Shown here in pieces: positions 1-11,829 of a stretch of DNA of 64,000 bases. Every line of letters begins with the position of its first letter. The first letter of the stretch is position 1. The stretch covers positions 2,115,270 to 2,179,269 of the forward strand of contig SMSO01000007.1 of the NCBI GenBank assembly GCA_004764695.1, written 5' to 3'. The notes beneath the pieces were generated by a model. It was given only the letters and a program-made list of their open reading frames with translations. It was not told the origin of the DNA and made no database searches. A program made the translations under genes and the position numbers. This stretch comes from Schizochytrium sp. TIO01. Taxonomy: Eukaryota; Sar; Bigyra; Thraustochytrida; Thraustochytriidae.

Positions 1-634
1 GTATTAAGAGAGAAAGGGTTGGAAATAAAAAGTTATTCCGTGAGGGAGTAAGGTTTGGGAGTTGGGCGAATAGAGATCGCTGAGAGGAGGAAAATTCAAA
101 AGTTCTTACTCACATACACTGGCGTATTACCTCACGAAAAGTATCAGTGGCGGCCGATTCAACCGTGCCGCCCAGTTTTTGCCAAAGCAAGGAAGAGAAA
201 GGCGCTCGCTCTCTCCAGACCCGCAACTGTTCGGTTCCTTAGGCGCTGCTGTCTCGGACCGTGGCACGCTCCTCTCCTGCTGTCTCCGTTTGCAAGACCT
301 TTCATTGACGTTGCTTTCGCTATCGTCACTCTAAAGAGACCTTGATCGTCTTCTTGGCGCCTTCGGAGAGCCCAAATCGTACCACCGCGGGGCAGGATCT
401 TGACAAGCCCTAGCAAGGTTCGCAACGTCATCAAGTTTACGAAGAGAAAACTGTTCTTCTCTTCACATCGAGACCTTCGTGTTGGAGTTATTGCAAAATC
501 TATCTGGCCTCGCAGAAGGGGCATTCTCGTAGAAGCCAGGCGAGTGCTCGCTAGCTTGGTGGAACCATAGAAATAGAAAGAGACTTACTAGCTTCGTTGG
601 CGAATTTAGTCTCGTTTTAAATTTGCGATCAAAG
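1..634. other. Upstream flank of RAD51, no gene seen
   Basis: Short open frames occur on both strands but none resembles a known protein. The last 100 bases or so before the RAD51 start codon are presumably promoter and 5' untranslated sequence. I see no convincing TATA box or other defined element. Confidence 0.5.
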
Positions 635-1808
635 ATGTCCGCTGCACAACTTGCTGCTGAGGAGCAGGAAAACTATGCTGGCAACCAGATGGTATGTTAC
701 CGTAGGACAAAATGTATATATTCGGACGAAGAACAGACAAACTGACAGTTTCTGATGTGTAAATGTGTGAAATTGCTTGTATTGAATGGTACATGTGTAA
801 TATGAATATGCATTCGTTGTGTTATAACAGGATGCCGAAGAAGATGAAAGTGGCCCTCAGCTGATTGAGACCCTCGAGCACCATGGTATCAGCGCCACAG
901 ACGTAAAGAAGCTCAAGGAGGCCGGATTTCACACTGTAGAGGCCGTGGCATGGTCCACGCTGCGTAGCTTGTGTGAAGTCAAGGGCGTTAGTGAGAATAA
1001 AGCCACCAAAATTCAACAGGCCGCACAAAAACTTTTGCCCATGGGCTTTGTTACCGCCACAGAGCATCTCAAGATGCGCCAAGATACAATTATGCTTTCT
1101 ACTGGAAGTAAAGATCTTGATGAGCTCCTTGGTGGTGGTATCGAAACAGGCTCAATTACCGAGCTGTATGGTGAGTTCCGCACTGGTAAGACGCAGCTTT
1201 GCCATACACTTTGTGTAACTTGCCAGCTTCCTACTTCGCAGGGTGGCGGTGAGGGTAAGGCCATCGTTGTAGACACGGAAGGTACTTTTCGCAGTGAGAA
1301 TCTCACGAAAATCGCTGAGCGTTTTGGTCTCAGTGTCGAGGATGTTCTTGACAATGTTGCCGTTGCTCGTGCTCAAAACTCTGAGCATCAAATGCAGCTA
1401 CTAGCTCAGGCATCAGCCATGATGGCTGAGTCCCGTTATGCCCTCATTGTTGTCGATAGTGCTACTGCTCTTTTCCGCACCGACTATCAAGGTCGTGGTG
1501 AGCTCGCCGAGCGTCAGCAGAACCTCGCGCAGTTTATGCGCCAGCTGCAGCGCCTTGCAAATGAGTATGGTGTAGCAGTTGTTATCACCAACCAAGTTGT
1601 TGCCAGCCCAGACTCTGGTGTTTTTGCTGGCGAGGCAATGCGTCCCATTGGAGGAAACATTATTGCACATGCTTCTCAAACCCGTTTGAAGCTTCGTAAG
1701 GGCCGTGGTGAGACCCGTATTTGCAAGGTCATTGATTCCCCAACTTTGCCGGAAGCCGACGCTACATTTGCCATTACTGGCGCCGGTATTGCGGATGCGT
1801 CTGACTAA
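635..1808 (+). CDS. RAD51: RAD51 recombinase (two exons: 635-691 and 831-1808)
   Basis: This is the eukaryotic RecA-family strand-exchange protein. It forms filaments on single-stranded DNA and drives homologous recombination repair in the nucleus. The ATG at 635 opens a 19-codon first exon. A GTATGT..ACAG intron is removed in phase 0 and exon 2 runs to the TAA at 1806-1808, giving 344 residues (human RAD51 has 339). The N-terminal helix-hairpin-helix region (about 30-100) contains [18 protein letters not shown]. Walker A is GEFRTGKT at about 133-140 and Walker B is YALIVVDS at about 222-229. The segment [11 protein letters not shown] and the C-terminal [20 protein letters not shown] are typical of RAD51. 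A purely 3' reading would begin at a GTG at 945, but the spliced N-terminus aligns with RAD51 homologues, so I prefer the two-exon model. DMC1 is the alternative; length and N-terminus favour RAD51. Confidence 0.96.
692..830 (+). other. Spliceosomal intron in RAD51
   Basis: This 139-base intron starts with GTATGT and ends with TATAACAG. It lies in phase 0 after codon 19. It contains in-frame stops, and its removal joins two segments that together read as the RAD51 N-terminus. Confidence 0.88.
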
Positions 1809-4550
1809 TTTGCTTTTGCACGGAATTTCAATCTCCACGCTTTTTTACATTAAAATCTTTCCTTTAATCTGATTATGTCTGTATTTGTGTCTAACATGAC
1901 ATACTATAAAAACCCCAATCTTAAATTTGATGATACCGACCGTAATTTTATCTCATTAGGTATGTGCTCTTGGTGCTGCTCCTGCATTTTCTACCTGTGG
2001 TGATTGATGACAGTTCAAAACTTACTTGTGAAGAGGTAGGACTTCTTTCTGTGCGAAAGTTAGTTCCTGTTTTGAATTTTAAAACATACACAAAAACACA
2101 TTTATCTTGTCTCGTTGCTCAGAGATAGGTAGAACATGCCATAAGCGGCATTGTGCTTTAGTTCGTCCACTGCTTCCGGAGTTTGGTCTCAGTGTTGCTT
2201 ATATGAAGCGACGCTTTCTGGTAATTAGGTTCCGGGTGATTGCAGTTGATACCTTTGCCTGGGACGTTCTTCAATTTTTTCTGGATTGGCTGTATACTTT
2301 TGCTCGCTTTCCGTGTGGCAAAGCGCGCCCCTCTATCTCCTGTGGTTTCTCATTCGCTTCTCTAGTCTCGTAGACTGATAATGTAAAATACTCTACTTCG
2401 AACTTTATGCAGTAGAAAGCGCAAACGAGAACTTGACGCTTTGACTCAGTGCTGCGTTGAGCACAAATTGCCATAAAACGAAGAAGAATAAGAAGGGGGC
2501 ATGATGTGGGGAAGGCAAGGCAAGAGACTCCTTTCTCTTCATAAGCAAAGGCTTTTATAGTACGTATCTATCTAGTACCTAATTAAGGAGATTAACCATT
2601 GGTTGTCACCAATTACATCCGTTCCAGCTCCAAAAGGAAGCATACCTACAGCAAATAAGAGCGCACAAAACCCGACTTCTGTTGGAAAGTGCAAGTGACT
2701 ACTAATATGAAGATTGCCAAGCCTAATAAATTATACTGGAACATAGGTGTGTATCGCTGAGTCTCAACCAGAGGAAGGGGAGCGCATGCTTTATGTAGGG
2801 TTTGGGAAGTGTTCCGAGACGCTGAAGTGCTTCCCCCAGGATTTAATGCAGTCAAAGATGACCCAGCTTAAGTTCGTTTTAGAAGTTTCAAATGAGGACC
2901 CTGGAATTGCAGATTAGTTGAATGGCAAATACTACCGTATGCAGCTGACAACGAAGGAGTTAGTCAGGCTAGAATGTTGCTTGAAAGAACAGTATTGGCT
3001 TAGGGTAGAAGAAGGAAGAAGTTATACAAGCTTTAAATACCTTTGTTCTTGCAAATTGGGATTGGGAAGCTGAAGTCCTCAGTATTTAGGTTGAAGTTGA
3101 AAGTTTTAAACCAAAGAAAAGATGAGGAAAACATATATTACTTCCGCAACTCAGGACCATGAGTGATATGATAAAATAAAACCATGCTTTACAAAACAAT
3201 TTCGATCATTTAAATCTACAGAGGGGTGATGGAGGTGTTTGTTTGTCCGCCTCTAAGACAAGAAGACGCAACAAAAAACTTTCAATATCTGGCCGTGCTA
3301 TACGTCAAACCAATCTTCTCGCAGATGCTATGCGATCTTGATAATTCATAGCCATGTATGATGTATATACGCCCATTGTTAAGTTTCTCGTATCCTACAC
3401 AGTCCAACAAGATCATCTGTCGTCTGCGCCTATGTTGCAGCACTGACCCTCTAGCTATGGTGGGCTGGCTGCTGCTCAACTTTTCAGTGTGTCTCCCTTT
3501 CCTTGTCAACCACTCTTTATTGTGCACTTATCTCTTCTTTTTGACTTTTTACTTTTACTTTTTCTTTTCTAGAGAAATAAGTGCGGAAACTAAAGAGCCG
3601 AAGCAAAAGAGAAACGAGAAAGAGAGAGGAGCGATGATGCCCAAGTAAACTCAGCGATCTAGAAGTGTAGGTGAAGGTTCGCGGACTCTACGGTAGGGCG
3701 GAAAAGCTCGTCCCTACAAGTCAAGTTAGCAAAGGCGAGAACACTTTGCTATTTGTGCTTCATGAGCCCTCATTCAAAGAAAATGTCACAAGACAATCAG
3801 AACCTCAATTGTTTCTCTCGCCTTGTTGTGTTAAAACTCACTTTCTCTCTCTCCTCTCAATTTTGAATATTTTTTTGTTCGTCTGCAAAGCTTCTCTACA
3901 AATGAGAGAGAGCGACGAGAGAGAATTAATTCTCGACCAGAATCATATAATACTCGTGGTGAAAATAATAAAAAATAGGATGGAGGAATAAATCAACCAA
4001 TTCTATTAAATTCGGCAGCACCATTCAATAAGAAGTGGTAGTAATAGCGGGTACCTGAACCATCTTATCTCTTTGCAGATGGTTCCTCCCTTTCTGTTGA
4101 TGAACGGGTAATAATAGCACCCACTCCTACTTCAGCAGTTATTTGTTTGCAGTAGCAGCAACTGCGCATCACTAGTATTACAAAATTAGTAAAGCCCCAT
4201 GGTCTTGACAGGTGGGACTTGCAAACTACTACTACCACTACTACCTACCGCAAAAAGAAGATGCTAATCATCCTTTCCACGGTCTCCACAGGGTCTTCAA
4301 GCATCTGCAACCCATCCATCTCCAGGCGAGACAGCAGCATGAGCAACCCAAGGCAAGGTTGCTGCTGCAACGCGCGTCGAAAGTTGCGCGGATTGCTTTA
4401 TAACTCCTCTTTTTGTTGCTTGACCAGACACGCCAATTCTTTCGTGTAGAATCCACAGTGAATGAAGTTGCCTGACTCGCAGAGAACTGTAGTAATATTA
4501 ATTTTTGTGGGGAGAAAGATACCAATATCTGACCAATAATCCCCTACAAT
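1809..4550. other. Intergenic region between convergent RAD51 and the PAS-like gene, no gene seen
   Basis: The stretch holds the 3' flanks of both neighbours. All open frames are under about 110 codons and have no recognisable motif. AT-rich patches and short homopolymer runs are present. I see no RNA gene. Confidence 0.5.
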
Positions 4551-4557
4551 AACAAAG

Positions 4558-4608
4558 CAGCAGCAGCAGCAGCAGAGCACAGAAGAAGAAGAAGAAGAAG
4601 AAGAAAGA
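4558..4608. repeat. CAG and AGA trinucleotide repeats
   Basis: About seven GCA/CAG units are followed by about eight GAA/AGA units. They lie just downstream of the stop codon of the minus-strand gene, so probably in its 3' untranslated region. Confidence 0.85.
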
Positions 4609-4690
4609 GCAAAGCGCAAGTTTTGATCCTTTCTTCGCCGGCAACTGGTTAAGCTCTGGTGAACCAAGAGGAAAGGAAATATTCCTCTTG

Positions 4691-7294
4691 TTAGAACATT
4701 GGTGGGAGCGCAACGACATTTGCATAAAGGTCTGTGACATCTTGAAAGGTGAGCTGTATCATGACACCCTTGTTTGTGGACTTTCCAACAATGCGGGCAC
4801 GGTAGCGCAGCACAGCAGAGGTGTTATTGCGGGTGGACACGATTGAGTGGCCCCAGATGGTTTCTCCTTGAGCCAGCTTTACTTCCTGCCTGCACTGCTT
4901 GATAGCATGGACAATCCAGGCATCGTAGAGGGGGGAATTGGAGAGCATGAGTGGCTTGCCCACCGGGTTGACGCCAGTGAGCTTCTCAAACGCCGGGTCA
5001 ATGCTCACGCAAACGAAGGGAGTTCCATCCATAGCATATTCAGCTAACGCCTTGAATTCCTCGCGATCTGGTAGCACGGATGACTTTTGCGGGCAGATGA
5101 AATCGAAGGAAAGCCGTGGGTCATTCTGGGAAAAGAGTTCACCAAGGCGGTTTGACACGGACTTGTTGAAGAGCTGTTGAACTACTTCATACTTCTGAGA
5201 GAAAGCCTCTCTGGGCAAAGTGCACAAAGACTCGAAGACTTCGTATGCCACAACTGAATTGTCTGGAGAAGCACCTGCAGCTTCTACGTGCGACAGAAAG
5301 TCCTGCCTGGAGCGGGGCAGTTTCATCGTGCTTGCTTCGTCAGCAGACCTCGTTCGCAACGGGGGTGCCTTGGAGACTTGTTTAAGGTTCGCCTGTTCTC
5401 TTGCGTATTCATCCTGAGGGAATGCGCGCTTCCTGTTGAGTTCTGCTGCCGAGGCGACAGCTGGGCGGTCAGAGCCGTCTCTATGGTCTTGCTGGCGCTG
5501 CTGGTACTGGAAAGGGCGCTGCTGATGTTGTTGTTGATAGTATTGTGGTTGCTGTTGCTGCTCTTGTTGCCATGCTTGCTGTCTTTGCTGCATGGAGCCT
5601 TGCCCATAGGTTGTTGGAGAGGCCTGATGATGGTCAGGTCCGGCCGGTGATTGTGCGCTACCCGGAGACTCCTCGTTGGTGACAAAGAGGCCGTGCTGGA
5701 AAGCATCGTAATTCGAGTGTGCAGGCTGCCTGGCATCAGGGCCGACAGGTGACTTGGTTTCTGGAGAAAGCCTGGCATCAGGAGCTCCACCTTCCGCAGA
5801 GCTCGTTTCGCTCATAGCTGTTGAGGCAAAGCCAGAGCTCGAAGACCGGTGTAGACGCTTCTCATTAGACGAATTGTTTGCCATGCGTTGTGAGGACGCC
5901 GTCGAGGCACCAGACTTTTGGCGTTGGGAGATATCTTGAGGTGGCGGAGGGGCACCGTCAGAGTCCGTAGTAGCAAAGCTTTCCTTACTACCATTGCCAT
6001 TAACGTTTCCGTCTGGGGAAAAAGGTTCCCCGGAATACATGTACTGCTGTTGCTGAAAGTGCTGCTGATGGGGATTGTGCATGTGCTGATAGGGATGGTG
6101 GTACTGCGGGGTCGGCATAAAATATTGACTGTGTTGTTGCTGGTTTGGTGGTTGCTGGGGATAATAAGGCGATGGGGGTTGTTGCTGTTGCTGTTGATAA
6201 TAGGGTTGCTGATGTTGAGGTGGTGGGTATTGCTGACCGTGAGAGTGGAGGGGAAGGTATTCATGTGAGTGACGTGACTGAAAAGGTGCGTAGGCAGCCG
6301 GAGCTGAGTGGTTTCGCGCATAAGGTTTTATATGGGCATCCTGCATTAAAGGGGGTGGTGGGGGCTGGTACATTGGCTGCATATTTTGATAGTTCACCGA
6401 TGCAGCAGCAGAAGTTCCCGCACTAGACGAGGATGCCGACGAGCGGTGGGAGGGCAACATGTTTGACATGGAAGAGGAAGATGTTGAAGCAATGCTGTTG
6501 TGTCCTTCTTCAGCCTGCCTTTCATGGAAACCTTTAATTTTCCACCCGCGTTTGCCAATTTGCACGGATGAATCGTTTTCGAAGCAGGGCCAGACACGTT
6601 CCGCCCTGAGATGTCTGAGCAGGTCCCTTTCGACGGCATTAGGGAAAGGCTTACACCTGTTGTTTGCCATAACAATCGATTTGAGTGCGTCTTTGAAAGC
6701 TCGAGGGCTATCCTTAGGCAAGGACCTCCGTGTTTTCAGCCATGCCTCGTAGCACTCCCTGCTCAGAATGCCTGACGCATCGACCTCATCATCTGTACTA
6801 TAGTCTGCATTAGCTGGTCGCACGAAGCGCATAAAGACTTCGAATGAGGTTTGCCCGCACACATTTACGCGGTCCACGCCGCTATCCACCTCAACCATGG
6901 CCTGGCTCTTCGTTGTAGAGGGTTTCCTGATGATGTTGGGCTGGAGTTGGTGATAGTGTTGATCCTGTTGCAATTCCTCTTGACCAAGGCTCTCGAAAGT
7001 CTCTTGGATGCCCTGGTCGATGTAGTATTGTTGTTGTGGTTGCTGCTGGTGGTTCCACTCGGGTGTAAGGCCCATGCACCACCGATCCCGCCGAAATCTT
7101 CTCCTCGAAGAGGCCGCGCACGGGCTCCGTCTCGCCCACGCTGTTTGCCTCGGCGGCGCCGTGGTGGCGGCCTCCCACAGTACCTCTCCTTGCGGTGACT
7201 GCGGGATAACTTGGTCTTGCTGCTTCGCGGCGATCGACCACACAGCTGCGCTTTCCACCGCCGCGACGGGGGAACCCGCAAGCACGCCGGGCAT
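4691..7294 (-). CDS. Q/H-rich protein with an unknown conserved-looking N-terminal domain and a C-terminal PAS-like domain
   Basis: The 867-codon frame has a TAG three codons upstream of its first ATG (7294). A second good start is the ATG at 7075 (MGLTPEWNHQQQ). The first 73 residues are low complexity and the other two minus frames are also open there, so the shorter form is possible. Residues about 148-256 form a compact, cysteine- and tryptophan-containing domain I cannot name (FEVFMRFVRPA ... GWKIKGFHE). The middle (about 265-690) is rich in Gln, His, Pro, Tyr and Ser with poly-Q tracts, as in many transcription regulators. The last 140 residues look like a PAS fold: GTPFVCVSIDPAFEKLTG, then a helical stretch, then VMIQLTFQDVTDLY. 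By analogy with other PAS proteins it may be a sensor-type transcription regulator, but I see no DNA-binding motif such as bZIP or bHLH. Function is unproven. Confidence 0.75.
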   Translation of the reverse strand: MPGVLAGSPVAAVESAAVWSIAAKQQDQVIPQSPQGEVLWEAATTAPPRQTAWARRSPCAASSRRRFRRDRWCMGLTPEWNHQQQPQQQYYIDQGIQETFESLGQEELQQDQHYHQLQPNIIRKPSTTKSQAMVEVDSGVDRVNVCGQTSFEVFMRFVRPANADYSTDDEVDASGILSRECYEAWLKTRRSLPKDSPRAFKDALKSIVMANNRCKPFPNAVERDLLRHLRAERVWPCFENDSSVQIGKRGWKIKGFHERQAEEGHNSIASTSSSSMSNMLPSHRSSASSSSAGTSAAASVNYQNMQPMYQPPPPPLMQDAHIKPYARNHSAPAAYAPFQSRHSHEYLPLHSHGQQYPPPQHQQPYYQQQQQQPPSPYYPQQPPNQQQHSQYFMPTPQYHHPYQHMHNPHQQHFQQQQYMYSGEPFSPDGNVNGNGSKESFATTDSDGAPPPPQDISQRQKSGASTASSQRMANNSSNEKRLHRSSSSGFASTAMSETSSAEGGAPDARLSPETKSPVGPDARQPAHSNYDAFQHGLFVTNEESPGSAQSPAGPDHHQASPTTYGQGSMQQRQQAWQQEQQQQPQYYQQQHQQRPFQYQQRQQDHRDGSDRPAVASAAELNRKRAFPQDEYAREQANLKQVSKAPPLRTRSADEASTMKLPRSRQDFLSHVEAAGASPDNSVVAYEVFESLCTLPREAFSQKYEVVQQLFNKSVSNRLGELFSQNDPRLSFDFICPQKSSVLPDREEFKALAEYAMDGTPFVCVSIDPAFEKLTGVNPVGKPLMLSNSPLYDAWIVHAIKQCRQEVKLAQGETIWGHSIVSTRNNTSAVLRYRARIVGKSTNKGVMIQLTFQDVTDLYANVVALPPMF

Positions 7295-7597
7295 GCAAGC
7301 CTATCGGCCTGCGAGCACCTGACCTCCTGCTCTGTACCTGTAGCTTGCCGCTCTGAAGCTACCTGCTCCTCTTGTGCGCCACGATATATTTGCTTCCGTC
7401 CGTGCTAATAATATCTGCAGAGCTGCGTCAACTTCCTTCCTACAGCCTCCGCTTCTTCCGTGGCGATATCCTCAACTACTATTAAGGAAAACTCGGCCTG
7501 CCTGTATGCCCGTTGATAGCAGAACCTAATGACTAACCCCTCCGCTAGAGGAGTGCTACGTAGGTAGCTCTTTAGTAGGTAAGTGAGTCAGTAAGTA

Positions 7598-7627
7598 AGC
7601 GAGTGAGTGAGTGAGTGAGTGAGTGAA
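7598..7627. repeat. GAGT tetranucleotide array
   Basis: A run of GAGT/GTGA units, slightly imperfect at its left edge (AGTAAGC). Confidence 0.85.
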
Positions 7628-7737
7628 GTAACTTCTCTACGTAAGAAGAGAAGAGTGAACTACTGATGGACCACTACTACTTTGGAGTCTAGCCGACAGC
7701 TAGTTGGTCGCTATAGTTTGATTCTCTAGCTAGAAAC

Positions 7738-7766
7738 TAATTAACTAACTAACTAACTAACTAACT
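7738..7766. repeat. TAAC tetranucleotide array
   Basis: About seven copies of TAAC/AACT, followed by CTAGCTAG-type sequence. Confidence 0.85.
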
Positions 7767-8862
7767 CCAGCTAGCTAAACTAAACTAACTCACCAGCTTA
7801 CGAGAAAAACGAGCAAGGATCTCTTTGTTGCTCAGGTTTGGGTGTTGCTTGCTTGCTCCGCTTACTTATTGCCTTGCTGGTCCCTTGAATCTGGGTTCCT
7901 TTCGCTTTGCCCGGTCGGCGATTTGGGATTTGGGCTGTCCTTAGAAGATCCAGGGCCTGAACGAACAGGGCAGAGCGAGATAAAGAGAGAATAGAAATAA
8001 AGAGTGAACGAACGAACGAAAGAAAGAAAGAAAGAGTGAAAGAGAAAAGGAAAAGCTCGAAGAGACTTGAGCCCTCACTGACGAGAGTCGTCGGCTAAAG
8101 GGCGCTCAACACTCCAGGACGCTCGTTGCAGTCCTCGTCGAGGCCAGCTCGGTGCCACCCCGCGTCGCCTTCGCTTTTCCCGTTTCTTGTTTTCCACTCG
8201 TGATAGGACCTCGACTGCTTGTTTGCTATGAGCGAATGTGATCCTGCCTGACCTAAGAAAGAAGGAAACCAAGCGAGCTCTACCCCAAGGCCCCTTGCCA
8301 GCAAACTCAGCGAGGCGTTGGTCGGGTAACAGCTGCGTCTTGCTCGGGAGGCGAGCAGGAGCTTTGTTCGCTCGTCCGGTGGACTCCGGTTGAAGAGTGA
8401 AAAAACAGGAACAGCAGCAGCAGCAGCAGCAGCGACCAAGAGAGACGGAGACTCACAACTTATAGCTCGATTCGACTTGCCTCGTCTAAAGCTGCTCGAG
8501 CTAGACAAGTGAAGCCCGCCTCAGGTTTGAGCTTTGCCGCTGCTTCCGCTCCTGCTGGCTGCTGGACCGGTGCCTCCTCTAGGTCACTGTCCGAGCGAGT
8601 CGCCGCGAAGGTCTTTGCCTCTTCGAAGGCCTGCGAATTAGACGCCGATGCCACTGCCGCTGCTTTGTTAGTTTGCTCGCGCTCCGACGATGCCGATCAA
8701 AACAAAGGACCGTACACGAAAATAATAATAAGTATTTGCCACAGCTCCGAGGTAGATCGTCAGAAGAGAATGCACTCGGAGAGAAGTAGCGCCTAGCAGG
8801 CAAGTCGAGATGCCGACGGGTTGTGAGCTCTCGCTTTGTTGTCACCAATTCGCTCGCCTGCT

Positions 8863-9186
8863 GTTTGTTTGTTTGTTTGTTTGTTTGTTTGTTTGTTTGT
8901 TTGTTTGTTTGTTTGTTTGTTTGTTTGTTTGTTTGTTTGTTTGTTTGTTTGTTTGTTTGTTTGTTTGTTTGTTTGTTTGTTTGTTTGTTTGTTTGTTTGT
9001 TTGTTTGTTTGTTTGTTTGTTTGTTTGTTTGTTTGTTTGTTTGTTTGTTTGTTTGTTTGTTTGTTTGTTTGTTTGTTTGTTTGTTTGTTTGTTTGTTTGT
9101 TTGTTTGTTTGTTTGTTTGTTTGTTTGTTTGTTTGTTTGTTTGTTTGTTTGTTTGTTTGTTTGTTTGTTTGTTTGTTTGTTTGTTT
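8863..9186. repeat. Perfect (GTTT)81 microsatellite
   Basis: The tetranucleotide GTTT repeats without interruption for 324 bases, exactly 81 copies. All three frames on the plus strand and one on the minus strand are open through it, but this follows from the repeat and is not evidence of a gene. An AT-rich island follows directly. Confidence 0.98.
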
Positions 9187-11150
9187 AAAGATTAAAAAAC
9201 TTAAATACTTAAACAATTGTTTATTGCTATAGAGAAAAAGTTTGAATTAACAGACCACCGAGTACAACCTTTTACTTATTTTCGCTCAGCCTAGGAAACT
9301 AAAAACTGCATCCTTAATTAAAAATATATATATATTATGTTAAATTAAAATATATATAATAAAATAGAAACAAATAATAATAAACGCTTTAATATTTTTT
9401 TAATTTTTATTTTTAAAGTATCGGGTGTTAAAGAGAAGAATCATTATGCTGTCGAGTCGACACGATAGAAGAGCGCATTCATTACTAATGCGAGCGACCA
9501 ATGAACGCAACGATAAATAAAAGAACGAGCAAATAAAATTCCCCCTTTTCATTTTCTTTCTTTATTTGTTTAAAAAGAGTAAAGGGATTACCAAAAAAAA
9601 AGAAAGAAAAAAGGGTGTACGAATTCAATTGATGCGTATGGGAGGAAACGAAAAGAAGGCAATCAGTGCGCAAATACCCACCAGAAGACGGCTTTCTGTA
9701 GCGAGCCAAACGTTGCCTTCTTGTTTGCCCCTCTATCCGCTCCTCGAGTAGCCAGGCACCGGCCTACAGCAAAGAGAGTGTGAACAATGACTTAGTACCT
9801 TCCTTCCACATGAAAGTCACAATTTATCATTATTCCAAACACTTCTTAAGAGTTAGTTGATTTGTCGTCTCTCTCTGAGAAGAAATAGAAAAAGGAAAAG
9901 AGGTGAAAAAAGATAAAGCTTCACCTTATAAAAAATAAACAAAGCCTACTTTTAGGTATGTATCACTTAAAAAAAGAACTTGTTTGAAGTAAATGACACT
10001 ACACTGCCCTGGTAATATATTTTATATTTTATATTTTAACATACTAAACTTAGTATTCGCTCCCTAGTTGAAAGAGAACCTTTGTCCTCTAGAGGGGGGT
10101 GTTCCATAGTGGTTGGATTATTATTAGAGTTTTCACGATTTTAGATACTGTTTCTCATATCATCTTTCATCATACTCTTTCTGGTGTTGAGAAAATAATA
10201 AGGAGGAGGTACCAAGGTACTCTTAACTATATTGAATAAAGATCCTAACATAACTGTTACTTTATGGTGATACAAATAAAAACTTTACTTCATAGCAGCC
10301 TTCCTGCGAATTATGATTTATAGAAAGAACTGTAAAGAGGCCAACAAATTCAGAGGAAATTTTATTCTATATTTGAATATGTAGCCTATATAATATATAA
10401 CACGTTTTACCCCTCCAGAAATCAAGTTGTAAATATTTATATAAAATGTATAAACATATATATAAATAGATTTACCAAAATCAAATTTACAAATGAAATC
10501 GAAAAGAAGAGAACTCACCAATAGGTAGTAGCAGAGCCATAGGCACATAATTACATCAGATATCTAGAAATTGAAGTGATCGCCACTCTCTTACGAAATG
10601 GAACATATCATCATATGAATAACCTAGGACCTAGATACTACGCTGTCCTGTTGTTTCGATGCCATTAGAACGTCAAGGACATCCACCACAAACATAGTGT
10701 ATATACGAATACCATTTGTAGCAATATTAAACCAAACATGCGGAGGAAATCAATCAATCGACCAATCAATCAAAATCTTCTCATTGACAAATTGATAATG
10801 CCAGTCTACAAGAATTGACTACGCTCAATCAGCTATTCTTTGTGTTGTTTTTGCATTGATCAAAGTCACCGGATCTGTTATCTTAGAAATGAATCGAGCA
10901 TAGCACCTGCGCGAAGGACAGCGATAACGATGCTTGCATGAAATCTATTCCAATTCCAGCAGCCGAGACTCTCAAATCTCTGGAAGCACTTAGTAACTAA
11001 GTCCTCTCGAAGAATCATAGCGACTTCTGCTCGCTGAAGCAACCAGCCACCTGGCTCCTTTCGTTTCTGATTGTACAATATAGTAAATGCTCTCAATCAA
11101 CGACTCAGCCAGTTCTTGAACACAAAGGAGATGGCATCCGCTTTCTTTTG
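9187..11150. other. AT-rich gene-free stretch
   Basis: Very AT-rich blocks at about 9305-9420, 10015-10040 and 10430-10500 include runs such as AAAAATATATATATATT. No coding or RNA feature is recognisable. Confidence 0.55.
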
Positions 11151-11158
11151 GTCGTTCC

Positions 11159-11236
11159 GTTTGTTTGTTTGTTGTTCCGTTTGTTTGTTTGTTTGTTTGT
11201 TTATTTGTTTGTTTTGTTGGTTGGTTGGTTGGTTCA
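11159..11236. repeat. GTTT and GGTT tetranucleotide arrays
   Basis: Interrupted GTTT repeats pass into about four GGTT/TTGG units. This is the same motif family as the array at 8863. Confidence 0.85.
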
Positions 11237-11360
11237 TTTGCTTTCTAGATTGCCAACAGCTCGTTCTGGGTCCGAAGGAAGCTTCTTTCTCATACACGTA
11301 AGCGAATCAGTGAAGTATGGGCACACTATGAAAGAGCAAGACGTGCTTTTTAAACAGGCG

Positions 11361-11431
11361 AATATACAGGCCAACTCAAACTAACTCAAAGCAACTCAAA
11401 GCAACTCAAAAAAGCAACTCAAAAAAGCAGC
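11361..11431. repeat. Degenerate AACTCAAA-type minisatellite
   Basis: About six units of the form GCAACTCAAA occur with small length changes, the later ones with an A-run insertion. Confidence 0.75.
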
Positions 11432-11723
11432 CAACAAAGAGTTCACAGCAAAAGGCCATCTGGACAGAGAGCCAACGAGGCTGCTTTGCGGCAGCACTTT
11501 ACTTAATGCACAAGCTTCCTCGTTCTCGAAGCTTCTTGCTCGCAGTTGAAAGCCTCGGAGAATCTTCTCCTTCTATAGCTAGCAGGTCCTACTCCACTTC
11601 TTCTTCAGCCTCGCCGTCCTCCTTTAAAGAGAGGTGTTGCATGAGTGCCTAATATGAGGCCCAACAGTCCGGTCCAAAGTGCCAGTTTTTATATTCATTC
11701 ATTCATACATTCATTCATTTAGT

Positions 11724-11829
11724 TGTTTGTTTGTTTGTTTGTTTGTTTGTTTGTTTGTTTGTTTGTTTGTTTGTTTGTTTGTTTGTTTATTTGTTTGTTT
11801 GTTTGTTTGTTTGTTTGTTTGTCTGTTTG
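11724..11829. repeat. GTTT array with single-base variants
   Basis: About 26 copies of GTTT occur, with one A variant (TTTATTTG) and one C variant (GTCT) near the right end. A short ATTC run lies just upstream. Confidence 0.92.

Larger units (their letters stand above)
7295..8862. other. GC-rich upstream region of the PAS-like gene, no gene seen
   Basis: This is probably promoter and leader sequence of the minus-strand gene, followed by GC-rich DNA with several open but low-complexity frames on both strands. None resembles a protein family. It contains two short tetranucleotide arrays and an AACG/AAAG run near 8005-8034. Confidence 0.5.

Noticed and set aside
5331-5350. Plus-strand sequence GTGCTTGCTTCGTCAGCAGA resembling the 5' end of U6 snRNA
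   Set aside because: It lies inside the minus-strand coding frame, lacks the rest of U6 and differs at key positions; a chance match.
8810-9232. Long open frames through the GTTT array on both strands
   Set aside because: They arise because the 4-base unit contains no stop in most frames; the protein would be a Cys-Leu-Phe-Val repeat with no signal of real coding.
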